A DNA stretch of 64,000 bases from Spongilla lacustris (taxonomy: Eukaryota; Porifera; Demospongiae; Spongillida; Spongillidae), in contig OX442426.1 of assembly GCA_949361645.1 (NCBI GenBank), positions 930,001 to 994,000 of the forward strand, in the 5' to 3' direction. The stretch's first letter is position 1; every line of letters begins with the position of its first letter. The notes beneath the pieces are model-generated. The model saw only the letters and a list, made by a program, of their open reading frames with translations. It was not told where the DNA came from and made no database searches. The position numbers and the translations under genes were made by a program. Below, in pieces: positions 12,080-23,754 of the stretch.

Positions 12080-13116
12080 TAGGAGGCTGAGGCATGAGCC
12101 AGCGGTGTTCCTGTGCATCAGCATGCTGGCCAGAGCTGTGGGGCCTCAGGTGGAGGCCGAGATGAAGGCACTACTGGAGCCCATGTTTGCCATGGGCCTA
12201 AGTCCTGAGCTGACCTCCGCCCTCAAGATCCTACATAAAGAGGTCTCCCAGCTGAGAAGGGACATTATGGGTATGGTTCCTCATCATCACCTACTGATAG
12301 TACTACATGTACATGTGTATGAAGTGTGCTTCTCCATTGTACCACCCTCACACATACACTATCATACATCATGCTATCACACATTCCATTATACACCACA
12401 TACCACCATACACCATACACATCACACCCTCACATCACACCACCACTCCCTCACAATGCACCACACGCATCACACCACCACACCCTCCCAGAGAGGCTGC
12501 TTCACATGCTGCATGGCATCCTCCTGCATCAGCAGATGAGGCACCCAGGTGCCCCCAAGTCCCCAGTGGCCACCCCCCCTGCCCCACCCCTCAATATGGC
12601 CTTCCATGAGTCGGACAATGCCATGGTAACACTGGCCCTTCAGACATTGAGCAGCTTCAGCTTTGGAGGTGAGGATACCAGCATGTGAGGACACCCCTAT
12701 TCATGTCACTGCTCCTGCATGTTTCCCAATACATGTGTTGATGTGCTTTGCTACTTGAATATGTAGATATAAGCTGGCGGGAGCTCACATTGTTAATGTA
12801 CATGAGGGTGCTGGTTCACTGTCTGCATGCCCCCCATTTGCACGTCATGTGCTTTCCACATGCTCCTCACATGGTGCCTCCTCCCCAGCCCACATCCCCC
12901 AGCTACAACAAGTGCAGAGCTGTGCCGACATGTACCTCAATTCTGAGCACAAGTCCATCTGCATGGAGGCAATCAAGACCTGTGCGGCCCTCCTACTCCC
13001 CAGCCTACTCTCTATCAACATCTACAACAGTCCCTTTGCCTCCTTCAGCAGTGCCTCGGCTGTGGTGGTGGGCGATGTCATCAAGAAGATGCTGATGGTG
13101 GGGGTCACTAGCCCAG
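12080..13116 (+). CDS. MTOR: TOR kinase, N-HEAT exons (first part of a broken locus)
   Basis: Three exons in phase: 12080-12270, 12492-12668 and 12889-13116. They code for TOR HEAT repeats, including VFLCISMLARAVGPQ, QQMRHPGAPKSP, LALQTLSSFSFG and ADMYLNSEHKSICMEA, which align with animal TOR from about residue 550 to 720. TOR is the serine/threonine kinase of TORC1 and TORC2 that controls growth; the HEAT solenoid binds Raptor and Rictor. The first ~540 residues are missing: the upstream neighbour is the finished ROCO gene, and no start codon can be assigned. The last exon ends GTCACTAGCCCAG before gtgtgtgag, and that junction seeds the 30-bp satellite that follows. The next ~400 residues expected are absent. 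Confidence 0.85.
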
Positions 13117-16100
13117 GTGTGTGAGGTGTAGGGGTCACTAGCCCAGGTGTGTGACGTGTAGGGGTCACTAGCCCAGGTGTGTGAAGTGTAGGGGTCATTA
13201 GCCAAGGAGTAGGGTCACAAGCCCAGGTGTGTGAGGTGTAGGGGTCACTAGCCCAGTTGTGTGAGGTGTAGGGGTCACTAGCCCAGGTGTGTGAGGTGTA
13301 GGGGTCACAAGCCCAGGTGTGTGAGGTGTATGGGTCACTAGCCCAGGTGTATGAGGTGTAGGGGTCACTAGCCCAGGTGTGTGAGGTGTAGGGGTCACTA
13401 GCCCAGGTATGTGAGGTGTAGGGGTCACTAGCCCAGGTATTTGAGGTGTAGGGGTCACTAGCCCAGGTATGTTAGGTGTAGGGGTCACTAGCCCAGGTGT
13501 GTGAGGTGTAGGGGTCACTAGCCCAGGTGTGTGAGGTGTAGGGGTCACTAGCCCAGGTGTGTGAAGTGTAGGGGTCACTAGCCAAGGAGTAGGGTCACAA
13601 GCCCAGGTGTGTGAGGTGTATGGGTCACTAGCCCAGTTGTGTGAGGTGTAGGGATCACTAGCCCAGGTGTGTGAGGTGTAGGGGTCACTAGCCCAGGTGT
13701 GTGAGGTGTAGGGGTCACTATCCCAGGTGTGTGAGGTGTAGGGGTCACTAACCAAGGTGTAGGGTCACTAGCCCAGGTGTTTCAGGTGTTAGGGACACTT
13801 GCCCAGGTGTGTGAGGTGTAGGGGTCACTAGCCCAGGTGTGTGAGGTGTAGGGGTCACTAGCCCAGGTGTGTGAGGTGTATGGGTCACTAGCCCAGGTGT
13901 ATGAGGTGTAGGGGTCACTAGCCAAGGTGTGTGAGGTGTAGGGGTCATTAACCAAGGTGTGTGAGGTATAGGGGTCACTAGCCCAGGTGTGTGAGGTGTA
14001 GGGGTCACTAGCCCAGGTGTGTAAGGTGTAGGGGTCACTAGCCAAGGTGTAGGGTCACTAGCCCAGGTGTGTGAGGTGTAGGGGTCACTAGCCCAGATGT
14101 GTGAGGTGTAGGGGTCACTAGCCCAGTTGTGTGGGGTGTAGGGGTCACTAGCCCAGGTGTGTGAGGTGTAGGGGTCACTAGCCCAGGTGTGTGAGGTGTA
14201 GGGGTCACTAGCCCAGGTGTGTGAGGTGTATGGGTCACTAGCCCAGGTGTATGAGGTGTAGGGGTCACTAGCCAAGGTGTGTGAGGTGTAGGGGTCATTA
14301 ACCAAGGTGTGTGAGGTATAGGGGTCACTAGCCCAGGTGTGTGAGGTGTAGGGGTCACTAGCCCAGGTGTGTAAGGTGTAGGGGTCACTAGCCAAGGTGT
14401 AGGGTCACTAGCCCAGGTGTGTGAGGTGTAGGGGTCACTAGCCCAGATGTGTGAGGTGTAGGGGTCACTAGCCCAGTTGTGTGGGGTGTAGGGGTCACTA
14501 GCCCAGGTGTGTGAGGTGTAGGGGTCACTAGCCCAGGTGTGTGAGGTGTATGGGTCACTAGCCCAGGTGTATGAGGTGTAGGGGTCACTAGCCAAGGTGT
14601 GTGAGGTGTAGGGGTCACTAGCCCAGGTGTGTGAGGTGTAGGGGTCACTAGCCCAGGTGTGTGAGGTGTAGGGGTCACTAGCCCAGGTGTGTGAGGTGTA
14701 GGGGTCTATAGCCCAGGTATGTGAGGTGTAGGGGTCACTAGCCCAGGTGTGTGAGGTGTAGGGGTCACTAGCCCAGGTGTGTGAGGTGTAGGGGTCACTA
14801 GCCCAGGTGTGTGAAGTGTAGGGGTCACTAGCCAAGGAGTAGGGTCACAAGCCCAGGTGTGTGAGGTGTATGGGTCACTAGCCCAGTTGTGTGAGGTGTA
14901 GGGATCACTAGCCCAGGTGTGTGAGGTGTAGGGGTCACTAGCCCAGGTGTGTGAGGTGTAGGGGTCACTATCCCAGGTGTGTGAGGTGTAGGGGTCACTA
15001 ACCAAGGTGTAGGGTCACTAGCCCAGGTGTTTCAGGTGTAGGGGACACTTGCCCAGGTGTGTGAGGTGTAGGGGTCACTAGCCCAGGTGTGTGAGGTGTA
15101 GGGGTCACTAGCCCAGGTGTGTGAGGTGTATGGGTCACTACCCCAGGTGTATGAGGTATAGGGGTCACTAGCCAAGGTGTGTGAGGTGTAGGGGTCATTA
15201 ACCAAGGTGTGTGAGGTATAGGGGTCACTAGCCGAGGTGTGTGAGGTGTAGGGGTCACTAGCCCAGGTGTGTAAGGTGTAGGGGTCACTAGCCAAGGTGT
15301 AGGGTCACTAGCCCAGGTGTGTGAGGTGTAGGGGTCACTAGCCCAGATGTGTGAGGTGTAGGGGTCACTAGCCCAGTTGTGTGGGGTGTAGGGGTCACTA
15401 GCCCAGGTGTGTGAGGTATAGGAGTCACTAGCCCAGATGTGTGAGGTGTAGGGTCACTAGCCCAGGTGTGTGAGGCGTAGGGATCACTAGCCCAGGTATG
15501 TGAGGTGTAGGGGTCACTAGCCCAGGTATTTGAGGTGTAGGGGTCACTAGCCCAGGTGTGTGAGGTGTAGGGGTCACTATCCCAGGTGTGTGAGGTGTAG
15601 GGGTCACTAGCCCTGGTGTGTGAGGTGTAGGGATCACTAGCCCAGGTATGTGAGGTGTAGGGGTCACTAGCCCAGGTATTTGAGGTGTAGGGGTCACTAG
15701 CCCAGGTGTGTGAGGTGTAGGGGTCACTAGCCCAGGTGTGTGAGGTGTAGGGGTCACTAGCCCCGGTGTGTGAGGTGTAGGGGTCACTAGTCCAGGTGTG
15801 TGAGGTGTAGGGGTCACTAGCCCAGGTGTGTGAGGTGTAGGGTCACTAGCCCAGTTGTGTGAGGTGTAGGGGTCACTAGCCCAGTTGTGTGGGGTGTAGG
15901 GGTCACTAGCCCAGGTGTGTGAGGTGTAGGGTCACTAACTAAGGTTAAATGACACTAGCCCAGGTGTGTGAGGTGTAGGCGTCACTAGCCAAGGTGTAGG
16001 GGCCACTAGCCCAGGTGTGTAAGTTGTAGGGGCCACTAGCCCAGGTATTTGAGGTGTAGGGGTCACTAGCCCAGCTGTATGAGATGTAGGGGTCACTAGC

Positions 16101-16597
16101 CCAGGTGTGTGAGGTGTAGGGGTCACTAATCAAGGTGTAGGGTCACTAGCCCAGGTGTTTCAGGTGTAGGGGACACTAGCCCAGTTGTGTGAGGTGTAGG
16201 GGTCACTAGCCAAGGTGTAGGGGTCACTAGCCCAGGTGTGTGAGGTGTAGGGGTCACTAGCCAAGGTGTAGGGGTCACTAGCCCAGGTGTGTGAGGTGTA
16301 GGGGTCACTAGCCAAGGTGTAGAGTCACTAGCCCAGGTATGTGAGGTGTATGAGTCACTAGCCCAGGTGTGTGAGGTGTAGGGGTCACTAGCCCAGGTGT
16401 GTGAGGTGTAGGGGTCACTAGCCCAGGTGTGTGAGGTATAGGGATCACTTGCCCAGGTGTGTGAGGTGTAGGGGTCACTAGCCCAGGTGTTTGAGGTGTA
16501 GGGGTCACACGCCCAGGTGTGTGAGGTGTAGGGGTCACTAACCAAGGTGTAAGGACACTAGCCCAGGTGTGTGAGGTGTAGGGGTCACTAGCCAAGT
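13105..16597. repeat. 30-bp minisatellite derived from a TOR exon/intron junction
   Basis: About 115 copies of a 30-bp unit containing ggggtcactagcccag followed by gtgtgtgaggtgta. The first copy is the real 3' end of the TOR exon and its 5' splice site (break at 13116/13117). Later copies therefore repeat both exonic and donor bases. Variants include gccaaggtgtagg spacers. Long blocks recur at higher order: 13.75-14.05, 14.05-14.40 and 15.0-15.3 kb are near copies of one another. Minus-strand open frames rich in SDPYTSHTWA arise from the array and are not genes. Confidence 0.97.
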
Positions 16598-16604
16598 TCT
16601 TGCT

Positions 16605-16910
16605 GATAGATACCCTGACCTCTGCTAGGTACCCTGACCTCTGCTAAGGACCCTGACCTCTGTTAGGTACCTTGATCTCTGCTAGGTACCCTGACCTCTG
16701 CTAGGGACCCTGACCTCTGCTAGGTACCCTGACCTCTGCTGGGTACCCTGACCTCTGCTAGGTACCCTGATCTCTGCTAGGTACCCTGACCTCTGCTAGT
16801 TACCCTGACCTCTGCTAAGGACCCTGACCTCTGCTAGACCTGACCTCTGCTAGTTACCTTGACCTCTGCTACGGACCCTGACCTCTGCTAGGTACCCTGA
16901 CTTGCTGATA
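16605..16910. repeat. ~19-bp minisatellite
   Basis: About 15 copies of a unit of the form taccctgacctctgctagg, with variants, directly after the 30-bp array and inside the same TOR intron. A short poly-G tract follows at about 16937-16947. Confidence 0.9.
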
Positions 16911-17163
16911 GATACCAGTGTGCCATTATCATCCTGGGGGGGGGGGGCTGTGACATCTCCTCCTGGTGTGATCACTTAATCTCAGTAGATAGGCAGATAT
17001 CTATTAGTGTATAGAGAAGGTCCTATAAGGTACATGGATACCATGAAGATAAAGTGTTTTGAAGTCAGTGCGATTTGGCAAGATTATGGAAGATTTCCAC
17101 GTGTAATTGCAAGGGTTTTTTTTAACCGCCTCTGTTAACTGCCTGGTCTGTTTATGACTATAG

Positions 17164-20100
17164 AGTTGCCTTGGAGACGCTGAACAGACTTAGCAGCACC
17201 CTGGACTTCAGTGACTTTGCATCTCAGATCATCCATGGCATTGCCAATGTTGTTGACCAGTGCCCAGACCTTCGCACTGATGCCATGGAAACCTTATGCT
17301 GTCTGGTCCTCCAACTTGGTCAGAGATACAAGATCTTTATTCCCATGTTGAAGAAGGTGTGGCCTAGTGGGAGAAGGGTGTGGCCTTGCTGAGAAGGGTG
17401 GGGCCTACTTGAGAGTGGTGTGCTTCATTAATATAAGAGCCTGGAAAGGGAGGGGTCTAGAAGCCATGCTGCAGAGTTCCAGGGTACATATTTAATGTTG
17501 CCATGGTAACCAAGACTTCTCTGTCTCAAGGTGTTTGTCAAGCACCACTATCAGTATCCAAAGTATGACATGTACATGTGCAGACTTCTGAAGGTTGGTC
17601 ATGTGATGTATTGTGTAATGCCTCTTGTCATGTGATCGAAACTGTCATGGCAACAGGACGAGCCCCTTACACCAGATGATGACGTTGACCAACAGAGCAA
17701 GTCGAAGAAGCCACCTCCCCCAACCCAGGACTTTGATAACCTGGAGGCAGCTTCCTTCAAGAAGTATACTGTTGATGTGAACTGCCTGGCCAAGGTAGGG
17801 GGTGGGGCTGTGTGTTGCATCAGAACACTGGCCATGTTGGGTGGTCTGGTATGTGGCCTATGTGGCCATGTTAGGTGGTCTGGTATGTAGCCATGGGTGG
17901 TCTGGTATGTGGCCATGTTGGGTGATCTGGTATGGTCATGTTGGTGGGGTATATATACATGTAACCTTCTACAGGTCTGGTCCACTCAAGGTAGGATCTC
18001 AAAAGACGATTGGATGGAGTGGTTGCGCAGACTGAGTGTGGAGCTCCTTAAGGAGTCCCCATCCCCTTCCCTGAGGTCCTGCTGGGCTCTGGCCCAGGCC
18101 TACAGCCCCCTGGCCACGGAGCTGTTCAATGCTGCCTTTGTCTCCTGCTGGATGGACCTTCGCCCCATGCACCAGGAGGAGCTTCTCTCCCACCTCAAGA
18201 CTGTGCTCAAGTTCCAGAACATACCAGAGATAGCCCAGACCATCCTCAACCTCGCTGAGTTCATGGAGCATTGCGAAGAGGCTGTGGTAAGAGTGTGCAT
18301 GTGTGCCTTTGTGCATGTGTGTATGTGTGCATGTGTGCTTGTGTCCCTGTGTGCCTGTGATGTTGTACATGTAGTTGTGGCAGTGTGGAGTGAGGATCGG
18401 TACTTATGCTTGTCACATCAAGAATGTTTCAGAGTATTGTGAAAGTGTTTCTTTTGAAATGTGTTGAGGTACATGTTATGAGGCACAGTTCAGATGTGTC
18501 ATGATCTCTGTGTGCTGTTTGCAAATGTACATTTCATTTCTCTCCAATACTGCTTGGTCTCTAGGGTCGACTCCCCCTTGGCAACGAGTTGCTAGGGGAC
18601 TGTGCCATCAAGTGCCACGCCTACGCCAAGGCCCTGCACTACAAGGAGGAGGAGTTTCACCAAGACCCCAGCTCTGGTACGCTGGAGTCCCTCATAGCCA
18701 TCAACAACAAGCTCCAGCAGGCTGATGCTGCCAGTGGTGTGGTGGTGTACGCACAGAACTGCCACAGTATGAACTTCAAAGTATGGTTGGACATTTCTAT
18801 ATCATGCCCACCTATTCCCACATATTTTCTATGTTTCGTGTGTATGCCACCCTATGCACTGATGTAAACAGGAAATCTAATTTGCTACTGTTATATTCAC
18901 TACTTCCTTTCCTCTCCCTCTCCCTCCTCCCCAGGTTCAGGAGGAGTGGTATGAGAGCCTTCGTGATTGGGATGCAGCCTACAAGGCCTACCAGAACAAG
19001 CAGTACCTACGTCCTGATGACATGAACCTCACCCTGGGCCGCATGCGCTGCCTCAGTGCCATGTGCAAGTGGAGTGACCGCTACCAGCTAGCCGAGGACT
19101 CCTGGGGGGCTGTTGATGACCAGACCAGGCAAAAGATGTCTGTGATGGCCTCAGCAGCAGCCTGGGGACTAGGGGAATGGGACAGGATGGAGTATGCTGG
19201 TAGTATTCCGAAGGGTACCATGGACTGTTCCTTTTACCACGCCCTCCTGAACATCCATGATAAGAAGTTTGATAAAGCACAGGAGGTATGTGTAGACATT
19301 CCTTCCCTCCTCCCTCTCTCCTTCCCTCCTCCCTCTCTCCTTCCCTCCTCCCACTCTCTCCTTCCCTCCTCCCTCTCTCCTTCCCTCCTCCCACTCTCTC
19401 CTTCCCTCCTCTCCTCAATCCACACTTCTCTTCACCTTCCACTCACACTCCATCCCTCTCCCTCCTTCCAGTGTATCAGTGATGCCAGGGACATACTGGA
19501 CACAGAGCTAACAGCTCTTGTTGGTGAGAGCTACAACAGAGCGTACAGTGTCATGGTGTCCACTCAGCTACTGTCTGAGCTTGAGGAGATCATCCAGTGT
19601 GTGGCCATACCTGAGAAGAAGCAGGTGTTGCACAGTCCTGGTGGGACCGCCTTCTGGTTAGTTATACATGTGGTGGTGTGGGGGGGATGTGTGCATTATG
19701 TGCAGGTGTGCATGTATTGTACAGATTTGCACATTATCCAGCACAACCTTGGGTTATAGTTTATGGTGCAACCTGTACCTGGGGCAATGTACTGCTAATT
19801 AGATATTCTTTGCCTTTCTAAAGTTAGATAATAAAACACAACAAGTTTGCATGGTGTTATCTGATAATGGAGAGCAAATGTAATGGTTGGTACATGTAGT
19901 GTACCTAGCAGTAAATGGATCACATGACTTCAGCCACACCCACCCACCCTGGTCTCCAACAGGGATGCCAGCACAATGTGGAGGACTGGCAGAGGATCCT
20001 CCAAGTGCGCTCCATGGTCCTCACCCAGCAGCAAGAGATCAAGTTCTGGGTCAAGTTTGCCTCCATCTGTCGCAAATCTGGAAAGATGGACCTTTCCAGG

Positions 20101-21096
20101 AAGACCTTAATGTCCCTGCTGAAGTCTGATCAGAGCTTCTCAGAGCAGCTACATCCAATCTCCCTGCAGTACCCTCAGGTCAGTGGGAGGGTGGTGTTGG
20201 TGGGTGTGGCAATGCGGGATGGTATAACCATCACATGGCTTGGAGCATATAGGATCATACATATTATTGGTACATCCCATAACATAACCACACACACATA
20301 CATTTACTTCCGCATGGACCACGCTCACCCCCTCCCCCTCTCCCCATACATGTAGGTAACACTGGCCTACATGAAGCACCTCTGGCAGGCAGGACAGAGG
20401 CAGGAGGCCTTTGATCACCTCTCAAGGTTCATCACCTCCCAGAAGCCCCTGGCTGTGGAGGACCCAGCTCATGCCAAGCTGCTTGCAAGGTACTGCACGT
20501 GCCACACCTACCTGTTTACCATCCCCATGGCAACTGGTCCAGGTGCTACCTCAAGCTGGGTGACTGGGGAAATCATCTTGATGAAAAGAACCAGACCCAC
20601 TCAACCATCTCCAGCATACTCCAGTACTATGAACTGGCCACCACCAAGGACAGAGGGTGGTACAAGGCGTGGCACGCTTGGGCCTTCATGAACTTCCAGG
20701 CCCTCCTCCTGTTTGAACAGGGTGCTGGTGAGGGAGGGTGTGGTCTGGGGTGGGGACTAGAGGAAGGTGGGGTTATAGGAAACCAGGAAAAGAAGAGGGT
20801 ACAGTCTCACTAAGGAGGAATGTCTGTGCACATTTGTGTAGGTACCAGTCAAAGGAAGAACAGATCACATGACTCGGCAGATGGCTCCGCCCATCCAGAC
20901 CCTTCAGTAGTGTCCTATGCATGCTCTGCTGTCAAGGGGTTCTACAAGTCTATTGCACTGTCTGTGGAGAGCTCCCTTCAAGACACACTGAGGTATGTGA
21001 GGAGGTGTCTGGTTTAGTGGATATGGTTGTGAACAGATTTTAATACTGTGTTGCAGACAGTTGGAATTGAATCACCAAGTATCCATATACGCACAT

Positions 21097-21145
<49 letters not shown>

Positions 21146-21653
21146 AACACACACACACACACTGCCCAGGCTGCTAACAGTGTGGTTCGACTATGGCTAC
21201 CTTTCAGAGGTGTATGAGACGTTGGCAGGAGTTCTGAAGACAGTGGACATTGACACCTGGCTGCAGGTCATACCACAGCTCATCGCTCGTATTGACTCCT
21301 CATGTCGGCTGGTGAGGAAGCTGATACATGACCTCCTGACGGCCGTTGGCAAGCAACACCCACAGGTGGGGGAGTGTGGGGTGTGCCCAGTGTGAGGTGT
21401 GCCCAGTGTGAGGTGTGCCCAGTGTGAGGGGGCCAGTGTGCATGTGTTTTTGCCTCCTCCCCAGGCCCTCATCCACCCTCTTACGGTGGCCTCTGAGCAC
21501 TACTCGTAGGGAGGCAGCAGAGACCATCTTGCAGAACATGTGTGAGCACAGCAGTGCCCTGGTCCAGCAGGCTGTCATGGTGTCCGAGGAGCTGATTCGT
21601 GTGGCCATACTCTGGCATGAGCAGTGGCATGAGGGACTGGAGGATGCCTCCAG
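17164..21653 (+). CDS. MTOR: TOR kinase, HEAT-FAT-FRB exons
   Basis: Exons: 17164-17356, 17531-17593, 17657-17794, 17975-18286, 18565-18780, 18935-19285, 19472-19656, 19963-20178, 20356-20489, 20543-20727, 20842-20992, 21170-21365, 21465-21653. They cover animal TOR from about residue 1150 to 2045. Landmarks: [13 protein letters not shown] (HEAT); [16 protein letters not shown] and [12 protein letters not shown] (FAT start); [58 protein letters not shown] (FRB, rapamycin-binding face). All introns are GT-AG and phases agree. Two exons need a frame change: 19472-19656 near 19635-19640, where SWWDRL follows out of frame, and 21465-21653 near 21494, where an in-frame TAG follows SEHYS but the shifted frame resumes with STTRREAAE. 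These are either sequence errors or decay. The exon ends in the middle of FRB, and the next visible exon is from the end of the kinase lobe. Confidence 0.88.
17800..17950. repeat. Short tandem repeat in a TOR intron
   Basis: About six imperfect copies of a ggtctggtatgtggccatg unit occupy the intron between the exons ending at 17794 and starting at 17975. Confidence 0.7.
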
Positions 21654-21739
21654 GTAAGGGAGGAGGAGGGTAGAAAGAGGCTGTGGTTTACAATTACATT
21701 TACGTGTGGTACATTGTAGCAGGTGGATGTTATGCAAAT

Positions 21740-22395
21740 GTACATGTATTCTCCACCCCCCTCCCCACCTCCCCTTCTCTTCCAATCCGTCCTCCTCGAT
21801 CCCTCCCCTTCTCCTCCCTCCCCTTCTCCTCCCTCCCCTTCTCCTCCCTCCCCTTCTCCTCCCTCCCCTTCTCCCTCCCTTCTCCCTCCCCTTCTCCCTC
21901 CCCTTCTCCTCCCTCCCCTTCTCCTCCCTCCCCTTCTCCCTCCCCTTCTCCTCCCTCCCCTTCTCCTCCCTCCCCTTCTCCATCCCCCTCCTCCCTCCCC
22001 TCCCCTCCTCCCCTCCTCCTTCCCCTCCTCCCTACCCTCCCCTCCTCCCTCCCCTCCTCCCTCCCCTCCTCCCTCCCCTCCTCCCTCCCCTCCTCCCTCC
22101 CCTCCTCCCTCCCCTCCTCCCTCCCCTCCTCCCTCCCCTCCTCCCTCCCCTCCTCCCTCCCCTCCTCCCTCCCCTCCTCCCTCCCCTCCTCCCTCCCCTC
22201 CTCCCTCCCCTCCTCCCTCCCCTCCTCCCTCCCCTCCTCCCTCCCCTCCTCCCTCCCCTCCTCCCTCCCCTTCTCCTTCCCCTCATCCTTCCCCTCCCCT
22301 CTTTTCCCCCTCCTCCCTCCCCTCCTCCTCCCTCCCCTCCCCTCCTCCCTTCCCTCCTTCCTCCCCGTCCTCCTCACCTCCTCCCCCTTCTCCAC
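21740..22395. repeat. Pyrimidine-rich satellite where TOR kinase exons are expected
   Basis: Array of ccctcctccctcccc and ccttctccctc units, about 650 bp, almost purely C and T on the plus strand. It ends against the 3' splice site at 22397. The exons for the rest of FRB and most of the kinase domain (about 340 residues) should lie here and do not. Similar CT-rich tracts precede other acceptors in the window, so a false join of two introns is plausible. Confidence 0.95.
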
Positions 22396-22397
22396 AG

Positions 22398-22516
22398 GGG
22401 GCATGGCCGCACATGCAACAGTGTGATGAGTGTCCTGAGAGAGAACAAGGACAGTGTCATGGCAGTGTTGGAGGCCTTTGTGTACGATCCCTTGCTCAAC
22501 TGGAGGCTGATAGATG
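22398..22516 (+). CDS. MTOR: TOR kinase C-lobe exon
   Basis: Exon between ctccacag and gtaacc coding for [19 protein letters not shown] and [11 protein letters not shown]. This matches the last part of the TOR kinase domain, about residue 2390-2430 of animal TOR. The catalytic DXXXXN and DFG motifs lie upstream in the missing segment, so no active-site residue is visible. It joins in phase 1 with the FATC exon at 23280, but ~65 residues normally between them are absent; a run of N follows immediately. Confidence 0.9.
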
Positions 22517-22569
22517 GTAACCATTAGTACTGGATGATTTGGTGGTCATCATAAGTACTAGTCATGTGA

Positions 22570-22769
22570 NNNNNNNNNNNNNNNNNNNNNNNNNNNNNNN
22601 NNNNNNNNNNNNNNNNNNNNNNNNNNNNNNNNNNNNNNNNNNNNNNNNNNNNNNNNNNNNNNNNNNNNNNNNNNNNNNNNNNNNNNNNNNNNNNNNNNNN
22701 NNNNNNNNNNNNNNNNNNNNNNNNNNNNNNNNNNNNNNNNNNNNNNNNNNNNNNNNNNNNNNNNNNNNN
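22570..22769. other. Assembly gap (200 N)
   Basis: Exactly 200 N, probably a fixed-size placeholder. It lies in the TOR intron between the kinase C-lobe exon and the FATC exon, where an exon for the negative regulatory segment is expected. Confidence 0.99.
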
Positions 22770-23225
22770 CTACATAAGGGTGTCGTGGTCACATCTGTGC
22801 CTACATAAGGGTATCATGGCCACCTGTGCCTACATGAGGGTGTCATGGTCACATGTGCCTACATAAGGGTGTCATGGTCACCTGTGCATACATAAATGGG
22901 TCATGGTCACCTGTGCCTACATAAGGGTATCATGGTCACCTGTGCCTACATAAGGGTATCATGGTCACCTGTGCCTCCATAAGGGTGTCATGGTCACCTG
23001 TGCCTACATAAGGGTGTCATGGCCACCTGTGCCAACATAAGGGTGTCATGGCCACCTGTGCGTACATAAGGGTGTCATGGCCACCTGTGCCTACATCAGG
23101 GTGTCATGGCCACCTGTGCCTACATAAGGGTGTCATGGTCACCTGTGTCTACATAAGGGTGTCATGGTCACCTGTGTCTACATAATGGTGTCATGGTCAC
23201 CTGTGCCTACATAAGTGGGTCATGG
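22770..23225. repeat. 29-bp minisatellite in a TOR intron
   Basis: About 15 copies of a unit containing ctacataagggtgtcatggt and cacctgtgc. The array abuts the N gap, so it may be longer, and it is a likely cause of the gap. Confidence 0.95.
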
Positions 23226-23279
23226 CCACCTGTTATTACTAGTTATGATTAACTCATCATATGTAACACACACACACAG

Positions 23280-23404
23280 GTAATGACTTCCCTAGAGAGA
23301 AGCCTAACCTGGATGTGGACAGGCAGGTCCAGCTGCTTATAGAGCAAGCCACCAGTCATGAGAACCTGTGCCAATGTTACATTGGGTGGTGCCCATTCTG
23401 GTAA
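23280..23404 (+). CDS. MTOR: TOR FATC domain, terminal exon
   Basis: Follows cacacacag and codes for [20 protein letters not shown] and CYIGWCPFW, then TAA at 23402-23404. This is the complete FATC domain, including the two cysteines and the terminal tryptophan typical of TOR proteins. FATC packs on the kinase lobe and is needed for activity. The sequence is intact and highly conserved, in contrast to the missing exons upstream. Confidence 0.95.
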
Positions 23405-23754
23405 AGGGAAGATGGACCTTTTTTTGCCTATAGTACAATTTCTACAGGAGTATGCCTTTTGTGGTATGTGTGTGTATGTCTGTATTCTAACCCATTTCCA
23501 TGTACCAATGTCATGAAGTACTGGTATCTAAAGTGAATTGTTTGTATCTCAAAACAATACTGCATATGCAGCCGACTATTGCTAGCATAGAAGGGGATGG
23601 CATTTTTATAGTACAGAACGTTGCTAAGTTATAGTATGTATATGGCAAAGAACAGTGAAAATTAAAGGAAATTGTACTTATGTTGTGAAGAGATCATGTT
23701 CCATTCCGTCATGAAATGTCATGATATTGGCTGCACACTGGTGCTTGATGTCCT
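23405..23754. other. TOR 3' flank
   Basis: Probable 3' untranslated region and flank, without further recognisable features. Confidence 0.5.

Noticed and set aside
13005..16595. SDPYTSHTWA-rich minus-strand frames
   Set aside because: They derive from a 30-bp (10-codon) satellite seeded by a plus-strand exon junction.
21683..22527. PSPP/SLP and REEG-rich frames around the TOR gap
   Set aside because: CT-repeat translation; only the last part (22398-22516) belongs to a real exon, and it is annotated as such.
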